64,000 bases of DNA from Hymenobacter setariae (GCF_007713685.1 NZ_VMRJ01000005.1:124001-188000), one strand, 5' to 3'. Positions 8,841 to 17,654 are shown, counted from the first letter of the stretch. Numbers and translations: made by a program. Notes: generated from the sequence alone by a model not told the origin.

Positions 8841-10162
8841 AGGCGCTGCGCAGCTTGCGTGGGCAGCTGGCGCTGGCTTTTGCGCTGGTGTTTGGGCTGG
8901 TGGTGGGGCTGGCCGGCCTTTATCAGTACCGGCAGGTGGGCCGCGTGCTGCACCAGGGCGACGAGCTACGCCTGCGTGCCCGCGCCGAAGCGCTACTGAG
9001 CAGGGTAGAGGTAGACCGAGCCGTGCCCGTGGTGCCCCTGCCGGCCCACGGCGAGCGGCTGCGTGTGGTCATAGAGGCCAGCGGCCAGGTCAGCCGCGAG
9101 CTGTTTCATTCGCCGGGCTTTGCGGCACCGCTGGTTGGCTTAGCCGATAACATGCGCGTTGTGGAAGTGCAGCGCGCCGATTACAACGAGGCCGGCCGCC
9201 CGGTGCAGGTGCGGCTCTGGCTGGCGCATTCGGCCGCGCCTCTGCTGGCCGACCTAGGGCGGGTGCGGCTGGGGCTGTGGGGGGCACTGGCCGGTAGCCT
9301 AGGGCTGGCTGCGGCGCTAGCGGCCGTGCTAGGCTGGTGGGTACTGCGGCCGCTGCGGCGCATTAGCCAGCAGGCGCGGCGTATTGGGGCGGCCCCCGGC
9401 TCCGAGCGCCTGCCCGAGCCCGCCACTGGCGATGAGGTGCAGGAGCTGGCGCAAGCCCTGAATAAGATGCTCGACCGCCTGCAAGCCGGAGCCGAGCTGC
9501 AAGATAATTTTCTGGCGGCCGCCGCCCACGAGCTGCGCACCCCGCTGGCCGTGCTGCAAACCGGCCTGGCCGTGACGCGTCAAGCCCCCGAGCTGCCCGC
9601 CAGCCTGCGCGCGCCGCTCGATGCCCAAGCGCAGGAGCTACAGCGCCTAGGTCGGCTGGTTGAGGATTTTCTGTTGGTAAGCCGCCTGCGCACCGATGCA
9701 CTGCCGCTCACGCGCCGCCCCGTAGCCCTCGACGAGCTAGTACTGGCCGCCGCCGACCAACTGCTGCCGCGCTTTCGCGCGGCAGGCCGGCAGCTGCACT
9801 TGGCAGTAGATGAAAATATGCCTAACTATACCGTAGCGGCCGACGCCGACAAGCTGACTACCGTTATTATTAACCTGCTCGACAATGCGCTGCGCCACGC
9901 GCCGCCCGGTGCGGCCGTGCAAGTGGCCCTAGGTCAAGAACCCGAAACTGGCCTTTGCTATGCCGAGGTTAGCAACCCCATCCGTGCCTCGCTCGGCGAC
10001 CTTGCACGCCTCACCACTGCGCGCTACCAAGCCGATGTGCTCAGCGGGGGCGCTGGCCTGGGGCTCTGGCTCAGCAACCGCATTGCTGAGCTACACGGCA
10101 CCCCGCTGGCCCTGCGCGAGGCCAATGGCCAACTCTACGTGCGTCTGCGGCTAGCAAAATAG
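8837..10162 (+). CDS. Membrane sensor histidine kinase, partner of the OmpR-type regulator
   Basis: 441 residues. TM helix 1 (about 8-27), a periplasmic sensor of about 115 residues, TM helix 2 (about 148-170), HAMP (about 172-222), HisKA with phosphoacceptor H231 in AAAHELRTPLAV, and HATPase_c with the N box NLLDNALRHA and the G box GGAGLGLWLS. The start overlaps the stop of the response regulator. The final codons (RLRLAK, then TAG) are part of a long inverted repeat at 10150-10250, so the exact C terminus may have been shaped by that element. Confidence 0.92.
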   Translation: MKALRSLRGQLALAFALVFGLVVGLAGLYQYRQVGRVLHQGDELRLRARAEALLSRVEVDRAVPVVPLPAHGERLRVVIEASGQVSRELFHSPGFAAPLVGLADNMRVVEVQRADYNEAGRPVQVRLWLAHSAAPLLADLGRVRLGLWGALAGSLGLAAALAAVLGWWVLRPLRRISQQARRIGAAPGSERLPEPATGDEVQELAQALNKMLDRLQAGAELQDNFLAAAAHELRTPLAVLQTGLAVTRQAPELPASLRAPLDAQAQELQRLGRLVEDFLLVSRLRTDALPLTRRPVALDELVLAAADQLLPRFRAAGRQLHLAVDENMPNYTVAADADKLTTVIINLLDNALRHAPPGAAVQVALGQEPETGLCYAEVSNPIRASLGDLARLTTARYQADVLSGGAGLGLWLSNRIAELHGTPLALREANGQLYVRLRLAK

Positions 10163-10250
10163 AAGCCTAAGCGTTGCGAGCCCGAGCATACCAGTCTGCA
10201 CAGAATTGGTATGCTCGGGCTCACAACGCCTAGGCTTCTATTTTGCTAGC
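10150..10250. repeat. 43-bp-arm inverted repeat spanning both stop codons of convergent genes
   Basis: 10150-10192 and 10208-10250 are reverse complements at 41 of 43 positions, with a 15-base loop. The left arm contains the last codons and TAG of the histidine kinase; the right arm contains the last codons and TAG of the EgtB-like gene. As a transcript in either direction it would form a very stable hairpin, so it probably serves as a two-way terminator. Confidence 0.85.
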
Positions 10251-11574
10251 GCGCCAGCCGCAGCCCAGTAAACTGCCAGCGCTTGTCGGCGTGGAAGAAG
10301 TTGCGGTATGTAAGGCGGATGTGGCTCTCGGGGGTAGCACATGAGCCGCCGCGCAGCACCAGTTGGTTTAGCATAAACTTGCCATTATACTCCCCTAGGG
10401 CGCCGGCGGCTCGCTGGTAGCCAGGGTAGGGGTGGTAGGCCGAGTAGGTCCATTCCCAACAGTCGCCGAGCAATTGGTGACACTGCGTAGGGTCGGCATT
10501 GGCCGCCAGCGGCTGCGGGTCGAAGTGCCCAGTTTCGAGCCAGTTGCCGCCCTGCGGCGTGGCCTCAAAGTGGCGAGCGGCAACTTCCCACTCGGCCTCG
10601 GTGGGCAGGCGGGCGCCGGCCCACTGCGCATACGCATCGGCCTCGTAGAAGCTAATGTGCGATACGGGCGCCGCTAGATTGAGCGGTGCCAGGCCCGTGG
10701 GGCCGTAGCGCAGCCACTGGCCGTCCGCATTTTGTGACCAGTAGAGTGGGGCCGTCCAGCTTTCGCGGTTTACAAGGTCCCAGCCCTCGCCCAGCCAAAA
10801 CTGAAACTGCCGATAGCCGCCGGCCTCTATAAAGCGGAGGAAGTCACCATTGGTCACGAGCCGGTTTTGCAACTCAAATGGCGCCACCAACACCTCATGC
10901 ACTGGCAGCTCATTATCAAACGAAAAGCCTTCCTGCTGGTGGCCCACGGCATAGATGCCGCCCGGCACTGGTAGCCAGGCTGCCGTCGGTAAGGAGTTGG
11001 CAGCCGGCTCAGACTTCTCATTGCTCATCGCTAATTGCTCATCAGTCAAATAACCGGGCGCCAGAGGGTTGGTGCTGAGGATGTACTTGATATCTGTAGC
11101 CAATAGCTCTTGGTGTTGCTGCTCGTGGTGCAGGCCCAGCTCTAGCAGCTCGGTGGCGGCGGGCGGCAGCTCGGCTAGCCGGGCGAGCAGGGTGGCCATG
11201 TGCTCGTCTACATAGGTGCGGTAGCGGTACACATCGGCCAGCGGCGGGCGCGACAGGGTGCCCCGGTCGGCGCGGTTCACGCGCGAGCCCAGCGAATTAT
11301 AATAGGAGTTGAATAGGAAGGCGTATTCGGGGTGAAATACCTCATAGCCGGGCAGGTAGTTTTTCAGCAGGAAGGTTTCCCAAAACCAGGTAGTGTGGGC
11401 CAAGTGCCACTTGGGCGGGCTCACATCGAGGGTAGGCTGCACCACAGTGTCTTCGGGCAGCAGCGGCTGCACTAGGGCCACCGACTGGGTGCGCACGGCT
11501 TGGTAGTGAGTTGCTAAAGAAGTGGGGGCCGGTGCTGCAAGAACTGGCGCAAGTGACGGGGAAGAACTGGACAT
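10246..11574 (-). CDS. egtB: EgtB-like iron(II) sulfoxide synthase (ergothioneine-type biosynthesis)
   Basis: 442 residues: an N-terminal DinB-like four-helix domain (about 25-190) with the iron-binding HHEQQHQE segment (H149, H150, H154), and a C-terminal FGE-sulfatase domain (about 215-442) ending in RGGSCATP and NFFHADKRW blocks typical of EgtB. The family joins a thiol such as gamma-glutamylcysteine or cysteine to trimethylhistidine using oxygen. The ATG at 11574 is chosen; the upstream extension looks noncoding. No egtD methyltransferase lies next to it, so the substrate could differ (for example selenoneine synthesis by a SenA-like enzyme) or egtD is elsewhere. Confidence 0.85.
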   Translation of the reverse strand: MSSSSPSLAPVLAAPAPTSLATHYQAVRTQSVALVQPLLPEDTVVQPTLDVSPPKWHLAHTTWFWETFLLKNYLPGYEVFHPEYAFLFNSYYNSLGSRVNRADRGTLSRPPLADVYRYRTYVDEHMATLLARLAELPPAATELLELGLHHEQQHQELLATDIKYILSTNPLAPGYLTDEQLAMSNEKSEPAANSLPTAAWLPVPGGIYAVGHQQEGFSFDNELPVHEVLVAPFELQNRLVTNGDFLRFIEAGGYRQFQFWLGEGWDLVNRESWTAPLYWSQNADGQWLRYGPTGLAPLNLAAPVSHISFYEADAYAQWAGARLPTEAEWEVAARHFEATPQGGNWLETGHFDPQPLAANADPTQCHQLLGDCWEWTYSAYHPYPGYQRAAGALGEYNGKFMLNQLVLRGGSCATPESHIRLTYRNFFHADKRWQFTGLRLAR

Positions 11575-11856
11575 GAGAAAGGGAGACAAGTAAGGAAAGC
11601 GAGAACCAATAGTACGAACGCAGGGTTGCAACTAGTCAGTACTAACTGGCAGAACTTGTTAGTACTCGCGAATAGTAGCGGTTTTCCGCAGTAGTAAGCA
11701 CAGCGCTACGGTAAGTACGTAGAGCAAGCTAAGTACTAACTGGTATTTATTGAAGGGGTAGTAGCATTAATTTGTTGGGTGGGGAAGGCGGTGCTTAGCT
11801 TCATCTATCCTTAAAACAAACACGACCCAATTTCCTCCTATTTCCTCCTAATTCCC

Positions 11857-12120
11857 ATGGCAACTACCTCCTCAACCGCAACAACTGCCGGCGACGCTAA
11901 ACGCTCGCTTCGCCCGGCTAACCGCATCGGTGAGAAAAGCCGCCGCGGCTTCGCCGCTATGTCACCCGAGCAGCAGCGCCGCATTGCCAGCGAAGGCGGC
12001 CGTGCCTCGCACCAGAGCGGCCGTGGCCACCGCTTCTCGCCCGAAGAAGCGCGCGAAGCTGGTCGCAAAGGCGGCCAGATTAGCCGTCGCGGCAAAAAGA
12101 AAACCGACAGCCCTTCGTAA
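11857..12120 (+). CDS. KGG-repeat general stress protein
   Basis: 87 residues, hydrophilic and rich in Gly, Arg, Lys and Ser. It has the RRGFAAMSPEQQRRIASEGG and EEAREAGRKGG blocks of the KGG (YciG/GsiB-like) stress family, linked to starvation, desiccation and acid responses. It is preceded by 280 bp of noncoding DNA containing short AGTACTAACTGG repeats (near 11638 and 11731) and followed by a terminator, so it is a single-gene unit. Confidence 0.85.
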   Translation: MATTSSTATTAGDAKRSLRPANRIGEKSRRGFAAMSPEQQRRIASEGGRASHQSGRGHRFSPEEAREAGRKGGQISRRGKKKTDSPS

Positions 12121-12155
12121 GTAAGGCATAGTCTGTAAGTTGAATTTTGTAAGTC

Positions 12156-12186
12156 GGCCGGGTAGCACAGCTACCCGGCCGCTTTG
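12156..12186 (+). terminator. Rho-independent terminator after the KGG gene
   Basis: Perfect 10-bp stem GGCCGGGTAG / CTACCCGGCC (12156-12165, 12171-12180) followed by a weak T tract (GCTTTG). Confidence 0.75.
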
Positions 12187-12222
12187 CGTTTAGTGTAGTC
12201 TGCAATTACTACTCCGGGTTGC

Positions 12223-12230
12223 CACCTTTG
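12223..12230 (+). promoter_or_regulatory. -7-like promoter element of menC, CACCTTTG
   Basis: One mismatch to TAnnTTTG and only 4 nt before the menC ATG, suggesting a leaderless transcript as for argS. Confidence 0.4.
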
Positions 12231-12234
12231 TTTA

Positions 12235-13320
12235 ATGCTAACTCTTTCTTACCAACGGCGGGCCCTGCGTTTCAACTTTCCGGCCCGTACTTCGCGCGGC
12301 GCACTTACCGAGCATGTCGCTTATTACCTCGAGCTGCGCGATGTGCGCACATCGGGCCGGGTGGGGTGGGGCGAGGCAGCACCACTAGCTGGGCTCAGCC
12401 CCGACTTTGGGCCCGATTTTGAAGCCCAGGTGCAGGCGCTCTGCCACAGTGTAAACCAGCAGCGTTATAGCTTTTTGGAAGACATAGCGCCGGCCAGCCT
12501 GACCAAGGCAACACAGCCCGCCCTGCGCTTTGCCCTCGAAACAGCGGTGCTCGACCTGGCCCAAGGTGGACGCCACCAGTTGTATACCAACGCATTCAGC
12601 CAAGGCCAAGCTAGTATTCCTATCAATGGGCTGGTGTGGATGGGCGATGCTGGCTTCATGCGCGAGCAAATCAGGCAGAAGCTAGCTGCAGGCTATTCGT
12701 GTCTGAAAGTCAAAATTGGTAGCTTGGATTTTGCCACCGAGCTTGCCCTGCTGGCTGAAATCAGGGCTGAGGCCGGGCCAGAGCAACTTGTGCTGCGCGT
12801 CGATGCCAACGGTGCTTTCACTCCTGCCGAGGCCCTAGGTAAGCTGGAGCAGCTGGCTCGCTTTGGGGTGCACTCCATTGAGCAACCACTGGCGGCAGGG
12901 CAGTGGGCGGCGCTAGCCGAGCTGTGCCGCCAATCGCCCATTCCGATAGCGCTCGACGAAGAGCTAATCGGCCTCACCGACCCGGACCGGCAAGCGGAGC
13001 TGCTTGCGGCGGTGCAGCCCGCTTACTTGGTGCTCAAGCCTACCTTGCTAGGTGGCCACGCAGCCACCCGCCGCTGGATTGCCTTGGCTGAAACCCACAA
13101 CCTAGGGTGGTGGATAACCTCTGCCCTAGAATCGAACATTGGCCTAAATGCGGTGGCGCAGCTCACGGGTGAGTACGATGTGGCGGGGTTTGCGCAGGGC
13201 CTAGGTACCGGCCAGCTCTACCACAACAATGTGGCCGCGCCGCTGCGCATCGCGCAGGGAGCGCTGCACTACGACCCCGCCGGCACCTGGGGCGAGCCCG
13301 CCCCCGAGGAGCCGACCTAG
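12235..13320 (+). CDS. menC: o-Succinylbenzoate synthase (enolase superfamily)
   Basis: 361 residues; dehydrates SHCHC to o-succinylbenzoate in menaquinone synthesis. The enolase-superfamily residues are complete: KxK in LKVKIG (K158, K160), metal ligands D190 (RVDANG), E216 (IEQPL) and D241 (ALDEEL), and K268 in LKPTLLGG. TSALESNIGL is typical of MenC rather than of dipeptide epimerases. No other men genes are next to it. The TAG stop is inside a CCTAGG hexamer. Confidence 0.85.
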   Translation: MLTLSYQRRALRFNFPARTSRGALTEHVAYYLELRDVRTSGRVGWGEAAPLAGLSPDFGPDFEAQVQALCHSVNQQRYSFLEDIAPASLTKATQPALRFALETAVLDLAQGGRHQLYTNAFSQGQASIPINGLVWMGDAGFMREQIRQKLAAGYSCLKVKIGSLDFATELALLAEIRAEAGPEQLVLRVDANGAFTPAEALGKLEQLARFGVHSIEQPLAAGQWAALAELCRQSPIPIALDEELIGLTDPDRQAELLAAVQPAYLVLKPTLLGGHAATRRWIALAETHNLGWWITSALESNIGLNAVAQLTGEYDVAGFAQGLGTGQLYHNNVAAPLRIAQGALHYDPAGTWGEPAPEEPT

Positions 13321-13426
13321 GCGTGTAGGTAGCAGGTAGTTGTTTGCGCACAGCGGCCATGTTAGTAGCAAGAAACTAACAGCTGTTAGCTAACTTTAAG
13401 CACCCTTCTTAGCATAGGTGTGCGCA

Positions 13427-14740
13427 ATGACTTATCTGGTACTTCTGGTGGCAAAGCTGCGGACGCTTGGGCGTGCTGCGCGCGGGTGCGTGGCTGCGCT
13501 GCTCGGGCTGCTAGTGCTAGGCCCGGCTGGGTGGGCGCAGGGCACTCAGGCGTTTGAGTTTACGCGGCCGCGGGCCAAGCATGCCACGGTTAAGTTTGAT
13601 ACCCAGCGCAATCTCATCATTGTAGCGGCTCGCCTCAATGGCCACGGGCCGTATCATTTTCTGCTCGATACGGGGGTGAGCACTAGCCTGCTCACCAACC
13701 CTGACCTGGCCGACTCGCTGCACCTAGTGCGGGGCGAGGAGCTACGCGTGATAGGAACGGGCGGCGAAGACACCCCGCTGCGCGCCTACCGCACCGATAA
13801 TGTGCGCGTAGAGCTGCCTGGCCTAGTAGCCCCGCGCATGACCTGGTTGCTACTCTCCGACGATGCCCTCAACTTATCGGGCTACGCTGGCACCCGTATC
13901 GATGGCATTCTGGGGGCCGAGCTCTTTCACGCAATGGTAGTCACCATTTGGCCCATGCGCGGGCAACTGGTGTGCCAAGCGCCCGACAGCTACCGTGCCC
14001 CGCGCCACGGCTGGGCTAGCCTGCCACTACACCTCAACCGAGGCAAGGCCTACCTAGAAGCCAGCGTAGAGCAACTGTTGCCGGCCGGCTCCGCAGGCTC
14101 GCCCCTGCCGCTGCGCCTGGTGCTAGATACGGGTGCCGGCCACGCCCTCAGCCTCGAAACCGACGCCGACCGGCGCCTGCACCTGCCGCCTGGCCACTTG
14201 CGCACCGACCTAGGCCGTGGCCTAAGTGGCATTGTGCGGGGCAGCATTGGGCGGGTGGGTGCCATTCGGCTGGGGCGCTACCGGGTGCCGGGGGTGCTCA
14301 CGTCTTTTCCCGACTCGGGGCAGGTGCACAAGCGCTTGCGCGAGCACGACTCTCCGCGCCAGGGCAACCTAGGCTACGAGTTGCTCAAGCGCTTCAACTG
14401 CGTTATTGATTATCCGCATCAGCGCCTGCTGCTGCGCCCCAATGCGCAGGGCCGCCAGCCTTTCGAGCACGACATGAGCGGCCTAGGCCTAGTGGCGGCT
14501 GGCCCCGGCTACCGCTACTGCCTAGTGCAGAGTGTGGAGGCGGGCTCGCCGGCCGCCGAGGCGGGCATCGTGGTCGAAGAAGAGCTAGTAGCTATCAATC
14601 TGCTGCCCGCCGGCCTGTTGCCGCTCACCGAAATAGCACGGCTGCTGCGCGCCAAAGATGGCCAGCGCCTGATACTAGTGCTGCGCCGCCCTGACGGCGA
14701 ACTGCACTCGGTAAGCCTGCAATTGCGCCGCCGCATCTAG
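13427..14740 (+). CDS. Exported retropepsin-like aspartyl protease with C-terminal PDZ domain
   Basis: 437 residues with a signal peptide (about 1-35). Two aspartyl-protease half domains carry active-site-like motifs FLLDTGVSTS (about residue 80) and LVLDTGAGHA (about residue 230), so one chain may form both halves of the site. A PDZ domain occupies about 350-437 (SVEAGSPAAEAGI). The architecture is common in Bacteroidota; the substrate is unknown. I chose the ATG at 13427; an in-frame GTG at 13418 is an alternative. The acyltransferase follows directly. Confidence 0.8.
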   Translation: MTYLVLLVAKLRTLGRAARGCVAALLGLLVLGPAGWAQGTQAFEFTRPRAKHATVKFDTQRNLIIVAARLNGHGPYHFLLDTGVSTSLLTNPDLADSLHLVRGEELRVIGTGGEDTPLRAYRTDNVRVELPGLVAPRMTWLLLSDDALNLSGYAGTRIDGILGAELFHAMVVTIWPMRGQLVCQAPDSYRAPRHGWASLPLHLNRGKAYLEASVEQLLPAGSAGSPLPLRLVLDTGAGHALSLETDADRRLHLPPGHLRTDLGRGLSGIVRGSIGRVGAIRLGRYRVPGVLTSFPDSGQVHKRLREHDSPRQGNLGYELLKRFNCVIDYPHQRLLLRPNAQGRQPFEHDMSGLGLVAAGPGYRYCLVQSVEAGSPAAEAGIVVEEELVAINLLPAGLLPLTEIARLLRAKDGQRLILVLRRPDGELHSVSLQLRRRI

Positions 14741-14873
14741 GTTGGCTTGGGTGCCTGCCGCGCCTTGCGGCGCGCACATTGCCGGGGCTAGCTTTAGCTT
14801 TGGGCTGCTGCTGGCACCTAGGGCTTGGCAGCAGCACCTGTTTTCCGCGCCTTTGTGCTTTGCTAGCTGTTCA

Positions 14874-16022
14874 TTGGAAACGCCCCCACCTGCTATTCAA
14901 GCCAACCAGCATATTTACCGCGACTACTTTGATGAGGAGTTTACGCGGACTATTGATGAAAATATCCTGCAATTGCTCGACCGGGTGTGGTTTCGCTCGC
15001 GGCTGGTGGGCTTCGAGCCGTTTCCGGCGCGCAATAACCTCGCCAGGCCACTGATTTTTGCCTCCAACCACTCGGGCATGGCCTTCCCCTGGGATGCTAT
15101 TGTGGTGCTGGCCCACCTTTTTCGGAAGCTGCCCAACCACTACCACACCATGCCGCGGCCCATGTCAGCCCCCATGCTCTCCAAAACGGCCCTTATGAAC
15201 CCGTATTTGGTGCAGCACTTCTGGAAAAAATGCGGCTGTGTTGAAGCTACGACCCTCAACTTCGAAACCATGATGTACAACCCGAGCCACAACCTCATGG
15301 TGTACCCCGAGGGTGTGCCGGGCATCGGCAAAGGTTTCAACCGCAAATACCAGCTCCAGCGCCTAGCTACCAGCATGCTGCGCATGAGTCTCCTGCATGG
15401 CACCGACATCATGCCGTTTTATACGGTCAACGCCGAGTACCTCAATCCTTATGCCTACAGCTTCGAGCCAATAAATCGGCTGACCAAAAAAATTGGGATT
15501 CCGTTCTTGCCGCTCACGTTGCTGCTGCTGCTAGTGCTAGTGCAGCCTTGGGCGTTTTACTTGGCCTTGCCCGCTCAGCTTACCTACGTGATGGGCACCC
15601 GCATCCGGCCCAGCGAACTGACCAGTAAAAAGCATAACGAACTGACCCGCGACGAATACTTAGCTCTGAGCGAAACCATTCGGCAGCAGATGCAGGCTGG
15701 CCTTGATGCTGCCGTGCAGGCCCACGGCCAGCAGCCCTACCGCTGGCGCGAGCTGTGGCAGCGCATCAAGGAAAACCGGCGTTATTTCCCTTTTTTCTTG
15801 CCCTTTGCCTGGCCAGCCGCCTTCACCGAGTTCGAGCGGCGCTTTGTTAAAAATGGCGAGCGCAACTTTAACCTAGGCCTCGACCGGCCCGGCGCTTTCT
15901 GGAAGCTGCTGTGGCGCAACCCGTTGGTACTGGCATATTTTATTCCGATACTGGGCTGGATACCGCTGGCTATCAAGGGCTACCGAGGCCATCGGCTGGG
16001 CCGGCGCGGGCAGCAGCCCTAG
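14874..16022 (+). CDS. PlsC-like lysophospholipid/glycerol acyltransferase
   Basis: About 382 residues. The acyltransferase block NHSGMAFPWDA (an expanded variant of the NHxxxxD motif), then MMYNPSHNLMVYPEGVPG with the PEG motif, and a hydrophobic segment (about 215-245). It probably transfers an acyl chain to a glycerolipid or lysolipid at the inner membrane. The start is uncertain: no ATG is near, and a TTG at 14874 (18 nt after CGCCTTTG) gives a clean N terminus, whereas the frame is open from 14742, right after the preceding stop. The TAG stop is inside CCTAGG. Confidence 0.72.
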   Translation: METPPPAIQANQHIYRDYFDEEFTRTIDENILQLLDRVWFRSRLVGFEPFPARNNLARPLIFASNHSGMAFPWDAIVVLAHLFRKLPNHYHTMPRPMSAPMLSKTALMNPYLVQHFWKKCGCVEATTLNFETMMYNPSHNLMVYPEGVPGIGKGFNRKYQLQRLATSMLRMSLLHGTDIMPFYTVNAEYLNPYAYSFEPINRLTKKIGIPFLPLTLLLLLVLVQPWAFYLALPAQLTYVMGTRIRPSELTSKKHNELTRDEYLALSETIRQQMQAGLDAAVQAHGQQPYRWRELWQRIKENRRYFPFFLPFAWPAAFTEFERRFVKNGERNFNLGLDRPGAFWKLLWRNPLVLAYFIPILGWIPLAIKGYRGHRLGRRGQQP

Positions 16023-16104
16023 GTAAATTGACGCGGCTCTAGTAGCTTAGCAAGCAGCTGGCAGTCAATGTTCTGCTGGCATCACCCTTTCCACTCCTTC
16101 GCTC

Positions 16105-16482
16105 ATGGACGACCTGTTCAAGAAATTCATCAATACCGGCGTGGGCTTTCTCTCGCAGGGCAATAAGCGCGTGCAAACGGCCCTCGACAAGCTAGTACAA
16201 GAAAGCAAAATCTCCGAGCAGGAAGGCAAGAAAATAATGGACGACCTGCTGCGTAGCGGCGAAACCAAGCGCAAAGACCTCGAAAAGCAGCTTTTAAGCT
16301 TGGCCGATAGCCTCAAGAGCCGCGCCGGCCTAGGCAGTGAGGCTGCGCCGCCCGCGCCTAAAGCCAAAGCCGCTAAAAAAGCCGCAGCTCCCACCCAAGC
16401 TGCGGCTCCCAAAAAAACGCCAGCCTCGAAGGCTGCTAAGACTAAAAAGGCGGCCCCTAGCTCCGAGCAGGCACCGGAGTAG
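16105..16482 (+). CDS. Phasin-family / histone-H1-like-tailed protein
   Basis: 125 residues. The N-terminal helical part (1-75, MDDLFKKFINTGVGF...KISEQEGKKIMDDLL) resembles phasin / PhaI-like proteins that coat polyhydroxyalkanoate granules. The rest is a Lys/Ala/Pro-rich tail (AKAAKKAAAP-type repeats) like that of DNA-binding histone-H1 mimics. The tail could bind DNA or granules. The 3' end overlaps the convergent RsbQ-like gene by 26 bp. Confidence 0.7.
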   Translation: MDDLFKKFINTGVGFLSQGNKRVQTALDKLVQESKISEQEGKKIMDDLLRSGETKRKDLEKQLLSLADSLKSRAGLGSEAAPPAPKAKAAKKAAAPTQAAAPKKTPASKAAKTKKAAPSSEQAPE

Positions 16483-17377
16483 ATGTGCTGCCGTCGGGCG
16501 ACGCCAAAAAAGCTTCAATAGCGGCCATCGTTTCAAGCGGGGCGCTCAGGTGTGGGCAGTGGCCCACGGCCGGAAGTGTGGTAAGGGTAGCCTGAGGTAG
16601 GTGCTCCATCAAAAATGTGCTTACCTCGGTAGGGGCAATGGCGTCGTCGGCGCATTGTAGCAGCAGGGTCGGTAGCTGCAGCTGCGACACATCGGCGCGG
16701 TTATCAGCCAGAAAGGCTACCCGAGCAAAATGCCTGGCTACGTTCGAATCAAGATTGCAGAAATAGCTGGCTAGCTCTTCGCCTATGGTAGGGGCGTGCT
16801 CGGGTGCTATCAACATGCCCGAGAACAGGTTGGCCCAGCTATTTTGGTCGACATCGAGCAGCGCGAACAACTGGTTGACATCTTCTAGGGTGAGGCCCCC
16901 ATAGTAGCCCGGCTTATTGAGGTAGCAAGGCGAAGCAGTCAAGAGCACGCACTTAGCAAAATAGCCGGGTGCTTGGCCGGCCGCCAGCATCGCAATGGTA
17001 GCGCCCACCGAATGCCCAATAAGTACCACCTCATGCAGCTCCAGCACCCGGCAGATTTCCACTACGTCTTGCGCATAGCGCTTGAGCGTGCTGTACTCCT
17101 GCCAGTTATAGGCCCCTAGGTCCGAATCGCCGGTGCCGACGTAGTCAAACAGTACCACGCGGTACCGATTGGCCAGCGGCGTGCTGAGGTAGCGCCAAAT
17201 TTGCTGGCTACAGCCAAACCCATTGCAAAACAGCAAGGTTTGCGAGCCTTCCCCAATCAGCCGCACATTGTTGCGCTTGATAATAAGCTCGCGCTCGGTA
17301 GCTAGTGCCGTTGGCGCGCTAGACTCGGCGAATGCGATAGGCCAAGTGCTTGATGGTAAATGGGTGGGAGGTGTCAT
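16457..17377 (-). CDS. RsbQ-like alpha/beta hydrolase (KAI2/D14-related)
   Basis: 306 residues. The match to Bacillus RsbQ runs along the whole domain: FCNGFGCSQQIW, VVLFDYVGTGDSDL, GHSVG with nucleophile S123, SPCYLN, CADDAIA with the acid at D244 or D245, and GHCPH with H273; spacings match the RsbQ triad. RsbQ supplies a small hydrophobic signal to the phosphatase RsbP in the energy-stress pathway, and plant karrikin and strigolactone receptors share its fold. No RsbP or PAS sensor gene is adjacent. An N-terminal extension of about 30 residues is unusual. The upstream 230 bp are AT-rich. Confidence 0.78.
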   Translation of the reverse strand: MTPPTHLPSSTWPIAFAESSAPTALATERELIIKRNNVRLIGEGSQTLLFCNGFGCSQQIWRYLSTPLANRYRVVLFDYVGTGDSDLGAYNWQEYSTLKRYAQDVVEICRVLELHEVVLIGHSVGATIAMLAAGQAPGYFAKCVLLTASPCYLNKPGYYGGLTLEDVNQLFALLDVDQNSWANLFSGMLIAPEHAPTIGEELASYFCNLDSNVARHFARVAFLADNRADVSQLQLPTLLLQCADDAIAPTEVSTFLMEHLPQATLTTLPAVGHCPHLSAPLETMAAIEAFLASPDGSTSTPVPARS

Positions 17378-17605
17378 GCTAAATAAAGTTGGCTAAAACA
17401 CAGATGGGCTTATTTTGAGCCAGAGCCTTGTTTTAGCCTAAGATAAGATGTTTATACTTAATTAATAAATGGTTATGTGTTTGTTTCTATTTTATATTGC
17501 TTTGTTCATATAAGGCGAATGCTACTTGAAAAATAGCATTTTTGCCCAAGATAGCTGCGTGCAGCTTTAGTAAGCATGAAGGGCCATTTGGTATGAATGG
17601 TACGC

Positions 17606-17633
17606 AAAAAAGCCCGCGTTAACGGGCTTTTTT
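17606..17633 (-). terminator. Two-way terminator after pdhB
   Basis: Perfect 11-bp stem AAAAAAGCCCG / CGGGCTTTTTT (17606-17616, 17623-17633) 21 bp past the pdhB stop. The rest of the gap (17378-17605) is AT-rich promoter-like DNA with a weaker AATGCTA / TAGCATT hairpin near 17518-17540; no gene seen. Confidence 0.85.
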
Positions 17634-17654
17634 GTAGTCTTGGCAAGTAAGAAC

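Noticed and set aside
11632..11856. Short AGTACTAACTGG repeats upstream of the KGG gene
   Set aside because: Two copies of about 12 bp in AT-richer DNA; suggestive of an operator but too short and imperfect to annotate.
14742..14873. N-terminal 44 residues in front of the acyltransferase
   Set aside because: Begin with TTG directly after the protease stop and look like noncoding GC-rich DNA; acyltransferase features begin later. Translational coupling from 14742 cannot be excluded.
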